From Nitrospirillum viridazoti CBAmc (lineage in GTDB: Bacteria; Pseudomonadota; Alphaproteobacteria; Azospirillales; Azospirillaceae): 64,000 bases of DNA. How positions within the stretch are numbered: position 1 is the stretch's first letter; each line of letters starts with the position of its first letter. Positions 26,069 to 36,730 of the stretch are shown one piece after another. A model generated the notes under the pieces. It worked only from the letters and a program-made list of their open reading frames with translations, searched no databases and had not been told where the DNA came from. The translations under genes were made by a program, and so were the position numbers. The stretch is from NCBI RefSeq assembly GCF_000730165.1, contig NZ_CP022112.1, positions 1,404,001 through 1,468,000 on the forward strand, read 5' to 3'.

Positions 26069-27139
26069 ATGTCCGTCCCCGCCGCACCAGCCCCCGCCGC
26101 AACCGCCCCTGGCCCATCCATGCCCTCCTCCCGGAAGCCCTCTACGGCTCTGCTGTGGCTGGCGCGCCTGAAGCCCGACACCTTCACCCTGCTGCTGGTG
26201 GGCACGGTGGTGCTGGCCTCGTTCCTGCCGGCCAAGGGCGCCATGATCGGCGTGGCCAACGGGGCCACGGACGTGGCCGTCTTCCTGCTGTTCTTCCTCT
26301 ACGGCGCCCGGCTGTCGCGCGAGGCGGTGATCGGCGGGCTGACGCAGTGGCGGCTGCATCTGCTGGTGACGCTGTGCACCTTCGCCCTGTTCCCCCTGGT
26401 GGGGCTGGCGCTGAAGCCGCTGGTGAACCTGGATATTCTGACGCCCGACCTGTATCTGGGCGTGCTGTTTCTCTGCACCCTGCCGTCCACGGTGCAGTCG
26501 TCCATCGCCTTCACCTCCATCGCCGGCGGCAACGTGGCGGCGGCCATCTGCAGCGCCTCGGCCAGCAACCTGCTGGGCATGGTGATCACGCCGGTGCTGG
26601 TGGGCCTGCTGCTCAGCAAGGCGGGCGCCGGCTTCTCGGCCGACGCCCTGACCTCGGTCTTCGTGCAGCTGTTGCTGCCCTTCGTGTTGGGCCAACTGCT
26701 GCGGTCCCGCATCGGGGGCTGGGTGGCGCGCAATAGGAAGGTGCTGGGCCCCGTCGACCGGGCCAGCATCCTGCTGGTGGTCTACGGCGCCTTCAGCCAC
26801 GCGGTGAACGAGGGCATCTGGCGCCAACTGGACGTGGCCAGCCTGGTGAAGGTGGTGCTGGTCGACGGCGGCCTGCTGGCCCTGATCCTGGTGCTGACCA
26901 CTGTCATCAGCCGCCGCTTCCACCTGTCGCGGGCCGATGAGATTGCCGTGGTGTTCTGCGGGTCCAAGAAAAGCCTGGTCAGCGGCATCCCCATGGCCAA
27001 CGTGCTGTTCGCCGGCCATGCCATCGGGATGATCGTCCTGCCCCTGATGCTGTTCCACCAGATCCAGCTGATGGTCTGCGCCGTGCTGGCCCGGCGCTAT
27101 GCGGGCAGCCATCCGCCGGGGTATGTGGTGGCGGAATAA
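26069..27139 (+). CDS. Bile acid:sodium symporter family transporter, YfeH-like
   Basis: 356 residues from ATG 26069 (AAGG about 11 nt upstream); the frame is open earlier, but the added residues are not family-like. It has about ten hydrophobic segments and very close agreement with E. coli YfeH (SBF_like family) in VQSSIAFTSIAGGNVAAAIC, FCGSKKSLVSGIPMANVLF and the end PLMLFHQIQLMVCAVLARRY. Secondary transporter of the inner membrane; substrate not established. Probably controlled by the divergent LysR gene. Confidence 0.88.
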   Translation: MSVPAAPAPAATAPGPSMPSSRKPSTALLWLARLKPDTFTLLLVGTVVLASFLPAKGAMIGVANGATDVAVFLLFFLYGARLSREAVIGGLTQWRLHLLVTLCTFALFPLVGLALKPLVNLDILTPDLYLGVLFLCTLPSTVQSSIAFTSIAGGNVAAAICSASASNLLGMVITPVLVGLLLSKAGAGFSADALTSVFVQLLLPFVLGQLLRSRIGGWVARNRKVLGPVDRASILLVVYGAFSHAVNEGIWRQLDVASLVKVVLVDGGLLALILVLTTVISRRFHLSRADEIAVVFCGSKKSLVSGIPMANVLFAGHAIGMIVLPLMLFHQIQLMVCAVLARRYAGSHPPGYVVAE

Positions 27140-27188
27140 CCAAGCCTTCCCGAGAGATGCCCCGCCGGCGCCTGAGGTAAAGGAACAC

Positions 27189-28571
<1,383 letters not shown>

Positions 28572-28889
28572 GCCCGTAACCCTATTCCCGCGCGGGCCCG
28601 TCCCGCCGTGGCAGCGCACCGTTCGGACGGCGAACCTCACGGGCGGCCAACCGCCAGGCGCCTTGATACAAGGTTCGCGGGATGCCCGCCACAGGCATCG
28701 CCACATCATATAATTTGATATATTTTAAAATGAAGCGGGCCCGGGAAGGCTGTCCTTCCCGGGCCCGCCGTCAGGGGGCAAGGCTGTCGTGTTCCGCCCA
28801 ACCAAGGCGCGTCCCGAGGTGTCGAGGGGCCTCGGGCTTCCGTCCCGTGAGGCCGACCCCGGGCGGGGACGCCCAGGTCGGTCACAGGG
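28572..28889. other. Intergenic region between TonB receptor and sdaA
   Basis: About 318 bp without a gene. From right to left on the minus strand it holds roughly 120 bp of GC-rich 3' sequence after the receptor stop, a strong terminator (28735-28768), an AT-rich block (28700-28734) that is the likely sdaA promoter, and a small GATGCC/GGCATC hairpin (28681-28699) in the sdaA leader. Confidence 0.5.
28735..28768 (-). terminator. Strong terminator of the TonB receptor gene
   Basis: Perfect 15-bp stem with a 4-nt loop (28735-28749 / 28754-28768). On the minus strand it is followed by TTCATTTTAAAATAT, an AT-rich tail. This is the strongest hairpin seen in the window. Confidence 0.85.
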
Positions 28890-31064
28890 TCAGAACGTCT
28901 TGGTCACGCCGAAGTAGAAGCCGCGGCGCGGGCCATATTGCGGGGCGCCCACGCCGACCCCCGTTCCGTCACGGATCTCATACTTCTCATCGAAGACATT
29001 GATGACGTCGAAGCGCACGTCCATCAGGCCCACGGTCGGCAGGTCCAGGGTCTGGACGGCGCCGAAGTTGACCTGGACATAGCCCGGCAGGGCGGCGCCA
29101 TTGGGCGTGGCGCCGTCGGCCCGCAATCCCGAACCGTAGATCAGGTCGGTGGTCAGCAGCGTCCTGTCGATGCGGTAGCTGGCGCCGGCCGACGCGGTGA
29201 AGCGCTGGTCATGGTCCACCGGGATGAAGTGGTTGGAAATGTAGTCCAGGTCATCCTGGCTGAAGCTGAACTGGCTGGAGACGATCTTCTTGCCCTCGGC
29301 CTTCGACACCGCGAAGTTGGCGTAGGACTGGAAGTTGTCGACCGCATAGGTCAGCGACAGCTCCACACCCTTCTGCGTGCCTTCGTCATAGTTGAAAGGC
29401 GTCAGGATGATGGGGGCGCCGAACTGGCCCTCGTCCAGCATGTTCTTGGACTTCTTGTAATAGCCGTCCAGGCCCACGGTCAGGGCGTCGGTCAGCTTCT
29501 GTTCGATGCCGACGTCGAAATAGTTGGCGCGTTCGGCCTTGGGCGCGTCGTTGATGCTGCTGGCGGCGGCGGCGCTGGTGCCGGCGTATTTGGTGACGGC
29601 CGTGTTGGACACCAGCTCGAACGGCGGCGGGGTGAAGTAGCGGGAATAGCCGGCGTGCACCGTCGTGCCCGGCGTCGCCTGCCACACCAGGTTCACGCGC
29701 GGGCTGAACTGGCTTTCGCTGTCGAACTGCTGGAAGCTGTCGAAGCGGCCGCCGACGTTCAAGGTCCAGTCCGGCGCGAACTTCCATTCGTCCTGGATGT
29801 AGACGCTTTCGCTGTAGCCGGTCTTGCCGAAGGTGTCGTGCACGCTAGTGGGGGTGCTGCCGATCTGGTTGCCGTCGTCATCCACCGGGAACACCTGGGA
29901 ATTGGTGATGCCGGACGAACGCTCGACCTGCAGCAGCAAGCCGGCCCGCAAGGTGTGGTGGTCGTTGACCACCCAGCTGCCGTCTGTCTGCCAGCCGCCG
30001 GCGATGGAGCGGCGGTAGGCTTCCTGCGAGATGCCGTTGTACAGCAGGTCCGGGACGGGGTCGGGCTTGAACCACAGGCTGGAATAACGGCCATAGACCG
30101 AGGACTGGATGGTCACCGCGTCCAGCGCCTTCAGGTAAGTCGCGGCGGCGTAGTGGGTGATCTCGCGCTGGTTCTCGTCGATCTTGTCGCTGGGGTAATC
30201 GGTCTGGCCGTTGAAGTTGTAGCCCAGGCTGGGCGACTGGCCGGAGCGGGTGGGGATCTGGAACTGCCCGCGCTCCGTCCCCGCCATCAGGCTGACCTGG
30301 GTGTCGGGATCCAGGATGTCCTGCAGGAAGACGAAGCCGCGGCCGTTTTCGGTGCGGTCGTGGTTGGGTTTGCCGCTGCCGTCGGGGCTCTCGATGCCCA
30401 CGCCGCTGGTCTTGAAATCACCCGAGGCGAAGTAGTTCAGGTTGCCGGAGGAACCGGAAATGTCGAAGCTGGTCTGCAGCGTATTGTAGCTGCCGCCATA
30501 GACGCTGATGTCGCCACCGTTGTCGAAGGCGCCGGACTTGGTCTGGATGTCGATGATACCGGCGGTGCGCAGGCCGTATTGCGCCGGCAGGGCACCGGTC
30601 ACCAGGCTGACGCTGTGGGCGAAGCGGGGGCTGAGCGTCTGGCCGAAGCCGCTGATGCCTTCCGGCAGGATGACGCCGTTGATGCGGTATTGGACGTTGG
30701 CGTGCTCACCCCGGATGTGCAGCTGGCCGAAGCTGTCCTGCGCCACGCCCGGCGCCTGCAACATGACCTGGTTCAGGCCGTTGTTCACACCGCCGGGCTG
30801 CGCCTCGAGCGCGCTTTCGTCCAGCTTGTAGGTGGAGGCGCCCAGGTCGGGCTGGATGCTGTTGCGCGCGTCCAGCAGGCGCTTGGCGGTGATGACGATC
30901 TCGGGCACCGGGCCGCTGGCGGAACTGTTGCCCAGCTGGCCGCTGGCGCCGGCCGGCTCCGCCGCCGCGTCACCCGCGGGATTATCCGCGGCCAGGGCCA
31001 CCGTGCTGACCGAACCCAACAGAATGGCGCCCATCACCCCGGCGCGCCCCACCTTGAAAGCCAT
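28890..31064 (-). CDS. TonB-dependent outer-membrane receptor
   Basis: 724 residues. Signal peptide about 1-25 (cleavage after ALA), a TonB-box-like EIVITA near residue 55, then a plug domain (GQLHIRGEHANVQYRINGVILPE, with the LHIRG motif), and a 22-strand barrel ending in Phe (GFYFGVTKTF). Takes up a large substrate, such as a siderophore or carbohydrate, using TonB energy; the ligand cannot be told from sequence. No FecIR-type sigma/anti-sigma genes adjoin it. It is transcribed alone between a strong terminator downstream and a long upstream region with a 36-bp dyad. Confidence 0.92.
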   Translation of the reverse strand: MAFKVGRAGVMGAILLGSVSTVALAADNPAGDAAAEPAGASGQLGNSSASGPVPEIVITAKRLLDARNSIQPDLGASTYKLDESALEAQPGGVNNGLNQVMLQAPGVAQDSFGQLHIRGEHANVQYRINGVILPEGISGFGQTLSPRFAHSVSLVTGALPAQYGLRTAGIIDIQTKSGAFDNGGDISVYGGSYNTLQTSFDISGSSGNLNYFASGDFKTSGVGIESPDGSGKPNHDRTENGRGFVFLQDILDPDTQVSLMAGTERGQFQIPTRSGQSPSLGYNFNGQTDYPSDKIDENQREITHYAAATYLKALDAVTIQSSVYGRYSSLWFKPDPVPDLLYNGISQEAYRRSIAGGWQTDGSWVVNDHHTLRAGLLLQVERSSGITNSQVFPVDDDGNQIGSTPTSVHDTFGKTGYSESVYIQDEWKFAPDWTLNVGGRFDSFQQFDSESQFSPRVNLVWQATPGTTVHAGYSRYFTPPPFELVSNTAVTKYAGTSAAAASSINDAPKAERANYFDVGIEQKLTDALTVGLDGYYKKSKNMLDEGQFGAPIILTPFNYDEGTQKGVELSLTYAVDNFQSYANFAVSKAEGKKIVSSQFSFSQDDLDYISNHFIPVDHDQRFTASAGASYRIDRTLLTTDLIYGSGLRADGATPNGAALPGYVQVNFGAVQTLDLPTVGLMDVRFDVINVFDEKYEIRDGTGVGVGAPQYGPRRGFYFGVTKTF

Positions 31065-31503
31065 ACCTTCCCACCTTTCGTGAAGGCCGCCCCAGCGCGG
31101 GCGGCCCCTGTTCCCTTCATGCCGCCCCCTTGGGCCCAGGCCAACCGCCCCCGTTGCCGCACCCAGGAATGGGCGCGGCCGGCGAGAGCGGCTGGGTGGG
31201 CTGGAGACAGGACCCGAACTGCCAAGTTTCGTTATGTTATAGTATAACGTGACTTGGTTCTAACCCGCCTACCGGGGTGCGTCAACGGGAAAGCGCAGGT
31301 GCAGCAAAAGACAGAAGGTCGCAGGGGGACGGCCGCTGGCGGCCCGCGCAAGGCCGTGCCCGAGATGACCCTGCGGCGGGATGCGCCCCCGCCGTCGGCG
31401 CAGTGGTCAAACGGACGCGGCCGCACTAGGATCGCGCGCGATTCCAACCCCGCGCCCCGGCATCCAGGCCGAGAGGGGCGCGCCGCAACCCGTCAGGTGC
31501 CCG
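31065..31503. other. Divergent promoter region between TonB receptor and purC
   Basis: About 440 bp with no convincing gene. It must contain the promoters of the receptor (minus) and of purC (plus). The outstanding element is the 36-bp dyad at 31222-31257. The rest is GC-rich and without a clear purine riboswitch or -35/-10 pair. Confidence 0.5.
31222..31257. promoter_or_regulatory. 36-bp two-armed dyad, candidate operator
   Basis: Outer arms CCAAGT (31222-31227) and ACTTGG (31252-31257). Inner arms CGTTAT (31230-31235) and ATAACG (31244-31249), all on one symmetry axis, with an 8-bp AT-rich centre. A second, overlapping palindrome GTTATagtATAAC (31236-31248) shares the right inner arm. It lies 158 bp upstream of the TonB-receptor ATG and 246 bp upstream of purC, in an otherwise GC-rich region. 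Confidence 0.55.
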
Positions 31504-32475
31504 GTGGACCTCACCCCTTCCGATCTCGCCCCCGCCAACGTCCTCGATGACGCGACCATCCCGGAACTGCCCAAGCACTACCGGGGAAAGGTGCGCGACA
31601 ACTATGACCTGGCGGACGGCCGGCGCATCATCATCGCGTCCGATCGCCTCAGCGCCTTCGACCGCATCCTGACGGCGGTGCCACACAAGGGGGCCGTGCT
31701 GACCCAGACGGCGCGCTATTGGTTCGAGGCCACGCGCGACCTGTGCCCCAATCACGTCATCGACTATCCCGATCCCAACGTGGTGGTGGCCAAGCGCCTG
31801 GACATCCTGCCGGTCGAGGTGGTGGTGCGCGACTATCTGGCCGGCACCACCAGCACCTCCATCCTGTCCATGTACAAGAAGGGGGAACGCACGATGTACG
31901 GCGTGACCCTGCCGGACGGCCTGCGCCCCAACCAGAAGCTGCCCCAGACCATCATCACCCCCACCAGCAAGGCCTTCGACGGCGGCCATGACGAACCGCT
32001 GACCCCGGCGGAGATCGTGGAGCGCAAGCTGCTGACCGCGGCCCAGTGGGAAGAGCTGTCGGCCAAGGCGCTGGCCCTGTTCGCCCGCGGCCGGGAACTG
32101 GCGGCCCAGCGCGGCCTGATCCTGGTGGACACGAAGTACGAGTTCGGCCTGGACCAGGACGGCAACATCATCCTGGCCGACGAGATCCACACGCCGGACA
32201 GCAGCCGCTACTGGTTCGCCGAAACCTACCCCGCCAAGTTCGAGGCGGGGGAGCGGCCGGAGAGTTTCGACAAGGACTTCGTGCGCAGCTGGGTGGTGGC
32301 GCGGTGCGACCCCTACACCGACGACGTGCCGGAGATCCCGGGCGACGTGGTGCTGCAGGCGGCGGCCATCTACATCCAGGCCTATGAGATGATCACGGGT
32401 GAGACCTATGTACCCGCCCGCGACCCGGACGGGGTGCTGGCCCGCATCCGCCGCAACCTTTCCCGATACTTCTAA
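31504..32475 (+). CDS. purC: Phosphoribosylaminoimidazole-succinocarboxamide synthase
   Basis: 323 residues from GTG 31504 (AGG about 8 nt upstream). SAICAR-synthetase fold: [28 protein letters not shown] (ATP-binding hairpin), [19 protein letters not shown] and [14 protein letters not shown]. Adds aspartate to CAIR in purine synthesis. The length is that of the longer PurC type. Followed after 18 bp by purT, so the two form a purine operon. Confidence 0.95.
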   Translation: MDLTPSDLAPANVLDDATIPELPKHYRGKVRDNYDLADGRRIIIASDRLSAFDRILTAVPHKGAVLTQTARYWFEATRDLCPNHVIDYPDPNVVVAKRLDILPVEVVVRDYLAGTTSTSILSMYKKGERTMYGVTLPDGLRPNQKLPQTIITPTSKAFDGGHDEPLTPAEIVERKLLTAAQWEELSAKALALFARGRELAAQRGLILVDTKYEFGLDQDGNIILADEIHTPDSSRYWFAETYPAKFEAGERPESFDKDFVRSWVVARCDPYTDDVPEIPGDVVLQAAAIYIQAYEMITGETYVPARDPDGVLARIRRNLSRYF

Positions 32476-32493
32476 GCCGGAACCGCCGCCATC

Positions 32494-33669
32494 ATGACCG
32501 CGACCGCCAAAATCCTGCTGCTGGGCTCGGGCGAGCTGGGCCGGGAGTTCGTCATCTCCGCCAAGCGCTACGGCGCCCACGTCGTGGCCTGCGACGCCTA
32601 TGCCGGCGCGCCGGCCATGCAGGTGGCCGACGAGTCCGAGGTGTTCTCCATGCTGGACGGGGAGGCGCTGAAGGCCGCCATCCTGCGCCACAAGCCGGAC
32701 TATATCGTGCCGGAGGTGGAGGCCATCCGCACCGAGGTGCTGCAGGAGATGGAGGCCGCCGGCCACACCGTGGTCCCCAGCGCCCGCGCCACCTACATGA
32801 CCATGAACCGCGACCGCATCCGTGAGGTGGCGGCCACGGAACTGGGCCTGCGCACCTCGCGCTACCGCTACGCCGAAAGCCTGGAAGAGGTTCGGGCGGG
32901 GGCGGCGCACACCGGCCTGCCCTGCGTGATCAAGCCGGTCATGTCCTCCTCCGGCAAGGGACAGAGCACGGTGCGCACGACGGACGAGCTGGAAGCCGCC
33001 TGGAACTACGCCGTGGCCAACATGCGCGGCGACCGCCGCAAGGTGATCGTCGAGGAGTTCATTGCCTTCGACTATGAGATCACCCTGCTGACCGTGCGCA
33101 CGCGCGACGGCGTGGTGTTCTGCGAGCCTATCGGCCACCGTCAGGAACGTGGCGACTACCAGGAATCCTGGCAGCCCGTGCCCATGGACGCCAAGGCCCT
33201 GGCCGCCGCCCGCGACATGGCGGAGAAGGTGGTGGACAACCTGGGCGGCTACGGCCTGTTCGGGGTGGAGTTCTTCGTGGCGGGCGACGACGTGGTGTTC
33301 AGCGAGCTGTCACCCCGCCCGCACGACACCGGCATGGTGACGCTGATGTCGCAGAACCTGTCGGAATTCGACCTGCACGCCCGGGCCATCTTGGGCCTGC
33401 CCATTCCCCGCATCACCCTGCGCGGCCCCACCGCCAGCGCCGTCATCCTGGCCAGCCAGGACTCCAGCCATTTCGGCGTGGAAGGCCTGGCCGATGCCCT
33501 GGCCCTGGGCACGTCCGAGCATGACGTGGAGGTGCGCATCTTCAACAAGCCCACCACCCGGCCCTATCGCCGCATGGGCGTGGCCCTGGCCGAAGGCGCC
33601 ACGGCCGACGAGGCCCGCGCCCTGGCCAAGCGGGTGGCCGACACGGTGTGGCTGAGCTACCGCGACTAA
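32494..33669 (+). CDS. purT: Formate-dependent phosphoribosylglycinamide formyltransferase
   Basis: 391 residues, standard PurT length. ATP-grasp enzyme with N-terminal [17 protein letters not shown], central [17 protein letters not shown] (nucleotide loop), [17 protein letters not shown] and [15 protein letters not shown] (metal and ATP ligands). Makes formyl-GAR from formate and ATP, independent of folate. Together with purC it gives two successive-stage purine genes. The purT/purK distinction is supported by [13 protein letters not shown] and the C-terminal [22 protein letters not shown]. Confidence 0.95.
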   Translation: MTATAKILLLGSGELGREFVISAKRYGAHVVACDAYAGAPAMQVADESEVFSMLDGEALKAAILRHKPDYIVPEVEAIRTEVLQEMEAAGHTVVPSARATYMTMNRDRIREVAATELGLRTSRYRYAESLEEVRAGAAHTGLPCVIKPVMSSSGKGQSTVRTTDELEAAWNYAVANMRGDRRKVIVEEFIAFDYEITLLTVRTRDGVVFCEPIGHRQERGDYQESWQPVPMDAKALAAARDMAEKVVDNLGGYGLFGVEFFVAGDDVVFSELSPRPHDTGMVTLMSQNLSEFDLHARAILGLPIPRITLRGPTASAVILASQDSSHFGVEGLADALALGTSEHDVEVRIFNKPTTRPYRRMGVALAEGATADEARALAKRVADTVWLSYRD

Positions 33670-33673
33670 AGCC

Positions 33674-34801
33674 GTGAACGCCGCTGCCATAGACCTGTTC
33701 CTGCGCGGTGGCGTGGTCAGCCTGCTGGTCCTGCTGGCCGGCCGTCTGCTGGCGGAATACCCCCGGGTGAATGCCGCCCGGCTGGGCGCCCTGTTCGCCA
33801 TGGGCAGTGCGGCCTACACCTTGTGCACCCTGGCCGGCGTGCATGCCTGGGCCGGGGTTGGCGCGGCGCCACTGATGGGGCTGGCCACGGCCAACAGCTT
33901 CATTTTCTGGCTGTTCGCCTGCAGCCTGTTCGACGACGCCTTCCGCCCCCGCGCCTGGCACGGGTTGGTCTGGCTGGCGCTGGCCGCCACGGGCATCACC
34001 CAAGGCCTGGTGCTGGTGCCGGGCCACCATGCGGCGGCCCGTCCCCTGGGCCTGGTGCTGGACCTGCAGCCCCTGCTCTGGGCTGGCCTGGCCGCCTGGC
34101 AGTCCGTGGCCACGGCCGCCGCCGACCTGGTGGAGCCGCGCCGCCGCCTGCGGCTGTTCATCGTGGCCGCAGCGGCCCTGCATTCCATCGTCACGGCGCT
34201 CGCCACCCTGGCGGGCCCTTCCTCGACGGGGCGGGAACAGGCCGCGGGCGCCAGCGGCAACCTGCTGGACGCGGCCGGCCTGCTGACCATCGCCGGCGTC
34301 ATCGCGTGGTCGCTGCTGCGCGTGGGCGGCGGTCAGGCCCTGTTCCACGATCCGTGCCCACCTGTCCCTGCCGCGCCGCCGGCACCGGAGTCGGAACCCA
34401 CCGCCGTCGATCCCATCTGGGTGACGGCGCTGGAACGCGCCATGCGCCTGGACCGCGCCTATCGCCGCGACGGCCTGACCATCGGTCAGCTGGCGGTGGA
34501 GCTGGGCCTGCCCGAGTACCGTCTGCGCCGACTGATCAACCAGGGCCTGGGCCATCGCAACTTCAACGCCTTCCTCAACCACTACCGCCTGGCGGAAGCC
34601 AAGGCCGCGCTGGCCGATCCGGCACAGGCCGAGGTGCCCATCCTGACCATTGCGCTGGACGCGGGCTTCGGCTCCCTGGGTCCGTTCAACCGCGCCTTCA
34701 AGGCGGACACCGGCCTGACACCCGGCGACTATCGCCGCCAGGCCCTGGCCGAACCGTCGAAAAGTGTGGCAACGGCTAGCCGGATTTCAAATCCGGCATG
34801 A
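33674..34801 (+). CDS. Membrane-anchored AraC-family regulator
   Basis: 375 residues, GTG start 4 bp after the purT stop. The N-terminal about 220 residues contain six to seven hydrophobic segments. The C-terminal about 100 residues form an AraC DNA-binding domain (LAVELGLPEYRLRRLINQGLGHRNFNAFLNHYRL, then ILTIALDAGFGSLGPFNRAFKADTGLTPGDYRRQ). Proteins of this layout sense at the membrane and often control a neighbouring gene; the serine hydrolase starting 58 bp downstream is the obvious candidate. A 19-bp palindrome overlaps its last codons. Confidence 0.85.
   Translation: MNAAAIDLFLRGGVVSLLVLLAGRLLAEYPRVNAARLGALFAMGSAAYTLCTLAGVHAWAGVGAAPLMGLATANSFIFWLFACSLFDDAFRPRAWHGLVWLALAATGITQGLVLVPGHHAAARPLGLVLDLQPLLWAGLAAWQSVATAAADLVEPRRRLRLFIVAAAALHSIVTALATLAGPSSTGREQAAGASGNLLDAAGLLTIAGVIAWSLLRVGGGQALFHDPCPPVPAAPPAPESEPTAVDPIWVTALERAMRLDRAYRRDGLTIGQLAVELGLPEYRLRRLINQGLGHRNFNAFLNHYRLAEAKAALADPAQAEVPILTIALDAGFGSLGPFNRAFKADTGLTPGDYRRQALAEPSKSVATASRISNPA
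34779..34797. promoter_or_regulatory. Perfect palindrome at the end of the AraC gene
   Basis: GCCGGATTT-c-AAATCCGGC, 9-bp arms around one base, lying within the last codons of the membrane AraC gene and 63-81 bp upstream of the serine hydrolase ATG. It is suited to be the operator of the downstream gene; no T-tract follows, which argues against a terminator. Confidence 0.45.
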
Positions 34802-34819
34802 TCGCGCGGGACCGGAGCG

Positions 34820-34850
34820 TCAAGGCTGGCGGCCTCTCCCCCAGCCTTGA
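34820..34850 (+). promoter_or_regulatory. Leader hairpin before serine hydrolase
   Basis: 10-bp perfect stem TCAAGGCTGG / CCAGCCTTGA with an 11-nt loop, ending 9 nt before the ATG at 34860. No Shine-Dalgarno sequence is evident in the 9 nt between. It could influence translation or be a weak terminator of the AraC gene. Confidence 0.4.
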
Positions 34851-34859
34851 GCGCCGCCC

Positions 34860-36251
34860 ATGCCGCCCCGTCTGCTATCCGCCCTGCTGCTAACCCTGGC
34901 CCTGACCGCTTGCGACGGTGCCCGCCGCGCCGCGTCGGTGCCGGCCCATTTCACCAGCCACCAGATCTGCTCCGCCGTGTTCGTCGGCGGGTTGGACGCC
35001 GCCACCTTCTTCGACCAGGGTGTCGCCCCGCAGATGCGGCCGGGGGGCGCCCTGACCCGCTATCAGGTCGATTACGACACCGGGACCGTCACCGTGCGGT
35101 TCGCCGGCCTGGTGAAGAGCAAGGCGGTATACGAAGGGCCGGCCGGCTGCCGCGTGCTGACGGCGGAGGATCCGCCGCCCGGGCCCCGCATCGCCCTGCC
35201 GCCGCCGGCCCCGGCCCTGCTGCCGCCCATCGCCGGACCTGACGTGGTGGCACCCGCCGATCCCACCCTGACGGCGGCGCTGGACCGGGCCTTCGCCGAG
35301 CCGGATAAGGCCCCCCACCGCTGGACCAAGGCGGTCGTCATCCTGCACGATGGTAAGGTGGTGGCGGAGCGGTATGCCCCCGGCGTGGGTGTCGACACGC
35401 CCCTGATCGGATGGTCCATGACCAAGTCGGTCACCAACGCGCTGATCGGCATCCTGGTGCGGCAGGGCAAGCTGACGGTGGACCAGCGCCTGGACGTGCC
35501 GGCTTGGGACCATGATGCGCGCCGGGACATCACCGTGGACGGCCTGCTGCGCATGACCAGCGGGTTGGACTTCGGCCAATCCCTGACCGCCGACTGGACC
35601 AGCATGGCCGACCCGACCACGCAGATGGTTTATGCCCGCGCCGACATGGCGGCGATGGTGGAGGCCGCGCCAGCCAAAGCGCCGCCCGGCCAGGTCTGGA
35701 CCTACAGCAACGGCAACACCCTGCTGCTGTCCCGCCTGATCAAGCAACGGACGGGCGGAAGCGGCTCGGAAGTCCTGGCCTTCGCCCACCGTGAGCTGTT
35801 CGACCCCCTGGGCATGGAGCATGCCACGCTGGAACTGGACGCCACCGGCACACCCATCGGATCCAGCCATATGTGGGCCACGGCGCGGGATTGGGCGCGC
35901 TTCGGCCAGCTGTTCCTGGATGATGGCGTGGTGGGCGGCCGGCGCCTGCTGCCCGAGGGCTGGGTGGACTATTCCGCCCGCCTGACGCCGGGGTCGGAGG
36001 ATTTCGGCTATGGCGCCGGCTTCTGGACCAACCGGGCCGGCTCTGCGAACAATGGGGGCGCCGCTGCCCGGCGGGTGCGCGCCGGCATGCCGGCCGACAG
36101 CTTCATGGCCCGCGGCAACCAGGGCCAGTCCATCATCATCATCCCCAGCGCCCGCCTGGTAATCGTTCGACTGGGCATGTCCTATCAGCCCGAGGGCGAT
36201 ATTCTGGCGCTGGAGCGGCTGGTGGCCGATACGGTAGCGGCCTTCAAATGA
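34860..36251 (+). CDS. Lipoprotein serine hydrolase (class C beta-lactamase family)
   Basis: 463 residues. Lipoprotein signal MPPRLLSALLLTLALTAC with lipobox LTAC, so the mature protein is anchored at Cys18. The beta-lactamase/esterase domain (about 130-460) has SMTK (nucleophile about Ser186, Lys189) and YSNGN (Tyr of the second motif). In place of KTG it has a GNQGQ region before IIIIPSARLVIVRLG, usual for esterase- or peptidase-like relatives. Substrate unknown; it need not be a drug-inactivating lactamase. Likely controlled by the upstream membrane AraC regulator. Confidence 0.87.
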   Translation: MPPRLLSALLLTLALTACDGARRAASVPAHFTSHQICSAVFVGGLDAATFFDQGVAPQMRPGGALTRYQVDYDTGTVTVRFAGLVKSKAVYEGPAGCRVLTAEDPPPGPRIALPPPAPALLPPIAGPDVVAPADPTLTAALDRAFAEPDKAPHRWTKAVVILHDGKVVAERYAPGVGVDTPLIGWSMTKSVTNALIGILVRQGKLTVDQRLDVPAWDHDARRDITVDGLLRMTSGLDFGQSLTADWTSMADPTTQMVYARADMAAMVEAAPAKAPPGQVWTYSNGNTLLLSRLIKQRTGGSGSEVLAFAHRELFDPLGMEHATLELDATGTPIGSSHMWATARDWARFGQLFLDDGVVGGRRLLPEGWVDYSARLTPGSEDFGYGAGFWTNRAGSANNGGAAARRVRAGMPADSFMARGNQGQSIIIIPSARLVIVRLGMSYQPEGDILALERLVADTVAAFK

Positions 36252-36258
36252 GCGCCAC

Positions 36259-36310
36259 TTGTGCCATATGGCAGTTAGTCCTATATTGACTGCCGTATGG
36301 CATTAAGGAG
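36259..36310 (+). promoter_or_regulatory. Promoter, two operators and ribosome site of the toxin-antitoxin operon
   Basis: -35 TTGTGC (36259-36264), 17-bp spacer, -10 TATATT (36282-36287). Two 12-bp palindromes, TGCCATATGGCA (36262-36273, perfect) and TGCCGTATGGCA (36291-36302, one mismatch), flank the -10 and are 29 bp apart start to start. An AAGGAG ribosome site (36305-36310) lies 6 nt before the antitoxin ATG. This is the layout expected for autorepression by an Xre-type antitoxin. Confidence 0.75.
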
Positions 36311-36316
36311 TTCGCC

Positions 36317-36730
36317 ATGGCCCAGGCCCTACCTGCCAGCACGCCCGATGCGGCCGTCCCCGGCGCCGTCACCCAGGCCGAGGGGGCGGCCATGCTGCGC
36401 GCCGTTTTCAACCTGTTCCGCCTGTGGGGGGTGGACGATGGCCAGGCCCGCGTGCTGTTGGGCCAGCCCAGCCCGTCCACCTTCTACCGCTGGAAGCGGG
36501 GCGACATCGGCAGCCTGCCATCGGACCTGCTGTGGCGCCTGGGCGACCTGATGGGCATCCACAAGGCCCTGCGCTATCTGTTCATGGAGCCGGAGCGCGC
36601 CTATGCCTGGGTAGCCAAGCCCAATGCCGCCTTCCACGGCAAGTCGGCGCTGCAGCGCATGCTGGCCGGCGCCCCGTCCGACCTCACCGCTGTGCGCAAC
36701 TACCTGGATGCGGAGCGCGGCGGGTGGTGA
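36317..36730 (+). CDS. Xre/MbcA/ParS-type antitoxin
   Basis: 137 residues. N-terminal HTH-like part (MLRAVFNLFRLWGVDDGQARVLLGQPSPSTFYRWKRG) and the C-terminal toxin-binding domain of the MbcA/ParS/Xre family ending with DLTAVRNYLDAERGGW. It neutralises the RES toxin encoded next and should repress its own promoter through the two palindromes upstream. It overlaps the toxin gene by 4 bp (GTGA), the usual coupling. Confidence 0.9.
   Translation: MAQALPASTPDAAVPGAVTQAEGAAMLRAVFNLFRLWGVDDGQARVLLGQPSPSTFYRWKRGDIGSLPSDLLWRLGDLMGIHKALRYLFMEPERAYAWVAKPNAAFHGKSALQRMLAGAPSDLTAVRNYLDAERGGW

Noticed and set aside
34779-34797. TTTCAAATCC string considered as a tRNA T-arm
   Set aside because: No cloverleaf around it; the match is part of a perfect palindrome. 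No other tRNA-like T-arm in context was seen in the window.
34860-36251. Calling the serine hydrolase an antibiotic-resistance AmpC
   Set aside because: Family membership alone does not show lactam hydrolysis; the lipobox, the non-KTG third motif and the AraC-type neighbour do not fit ampC-ampR.
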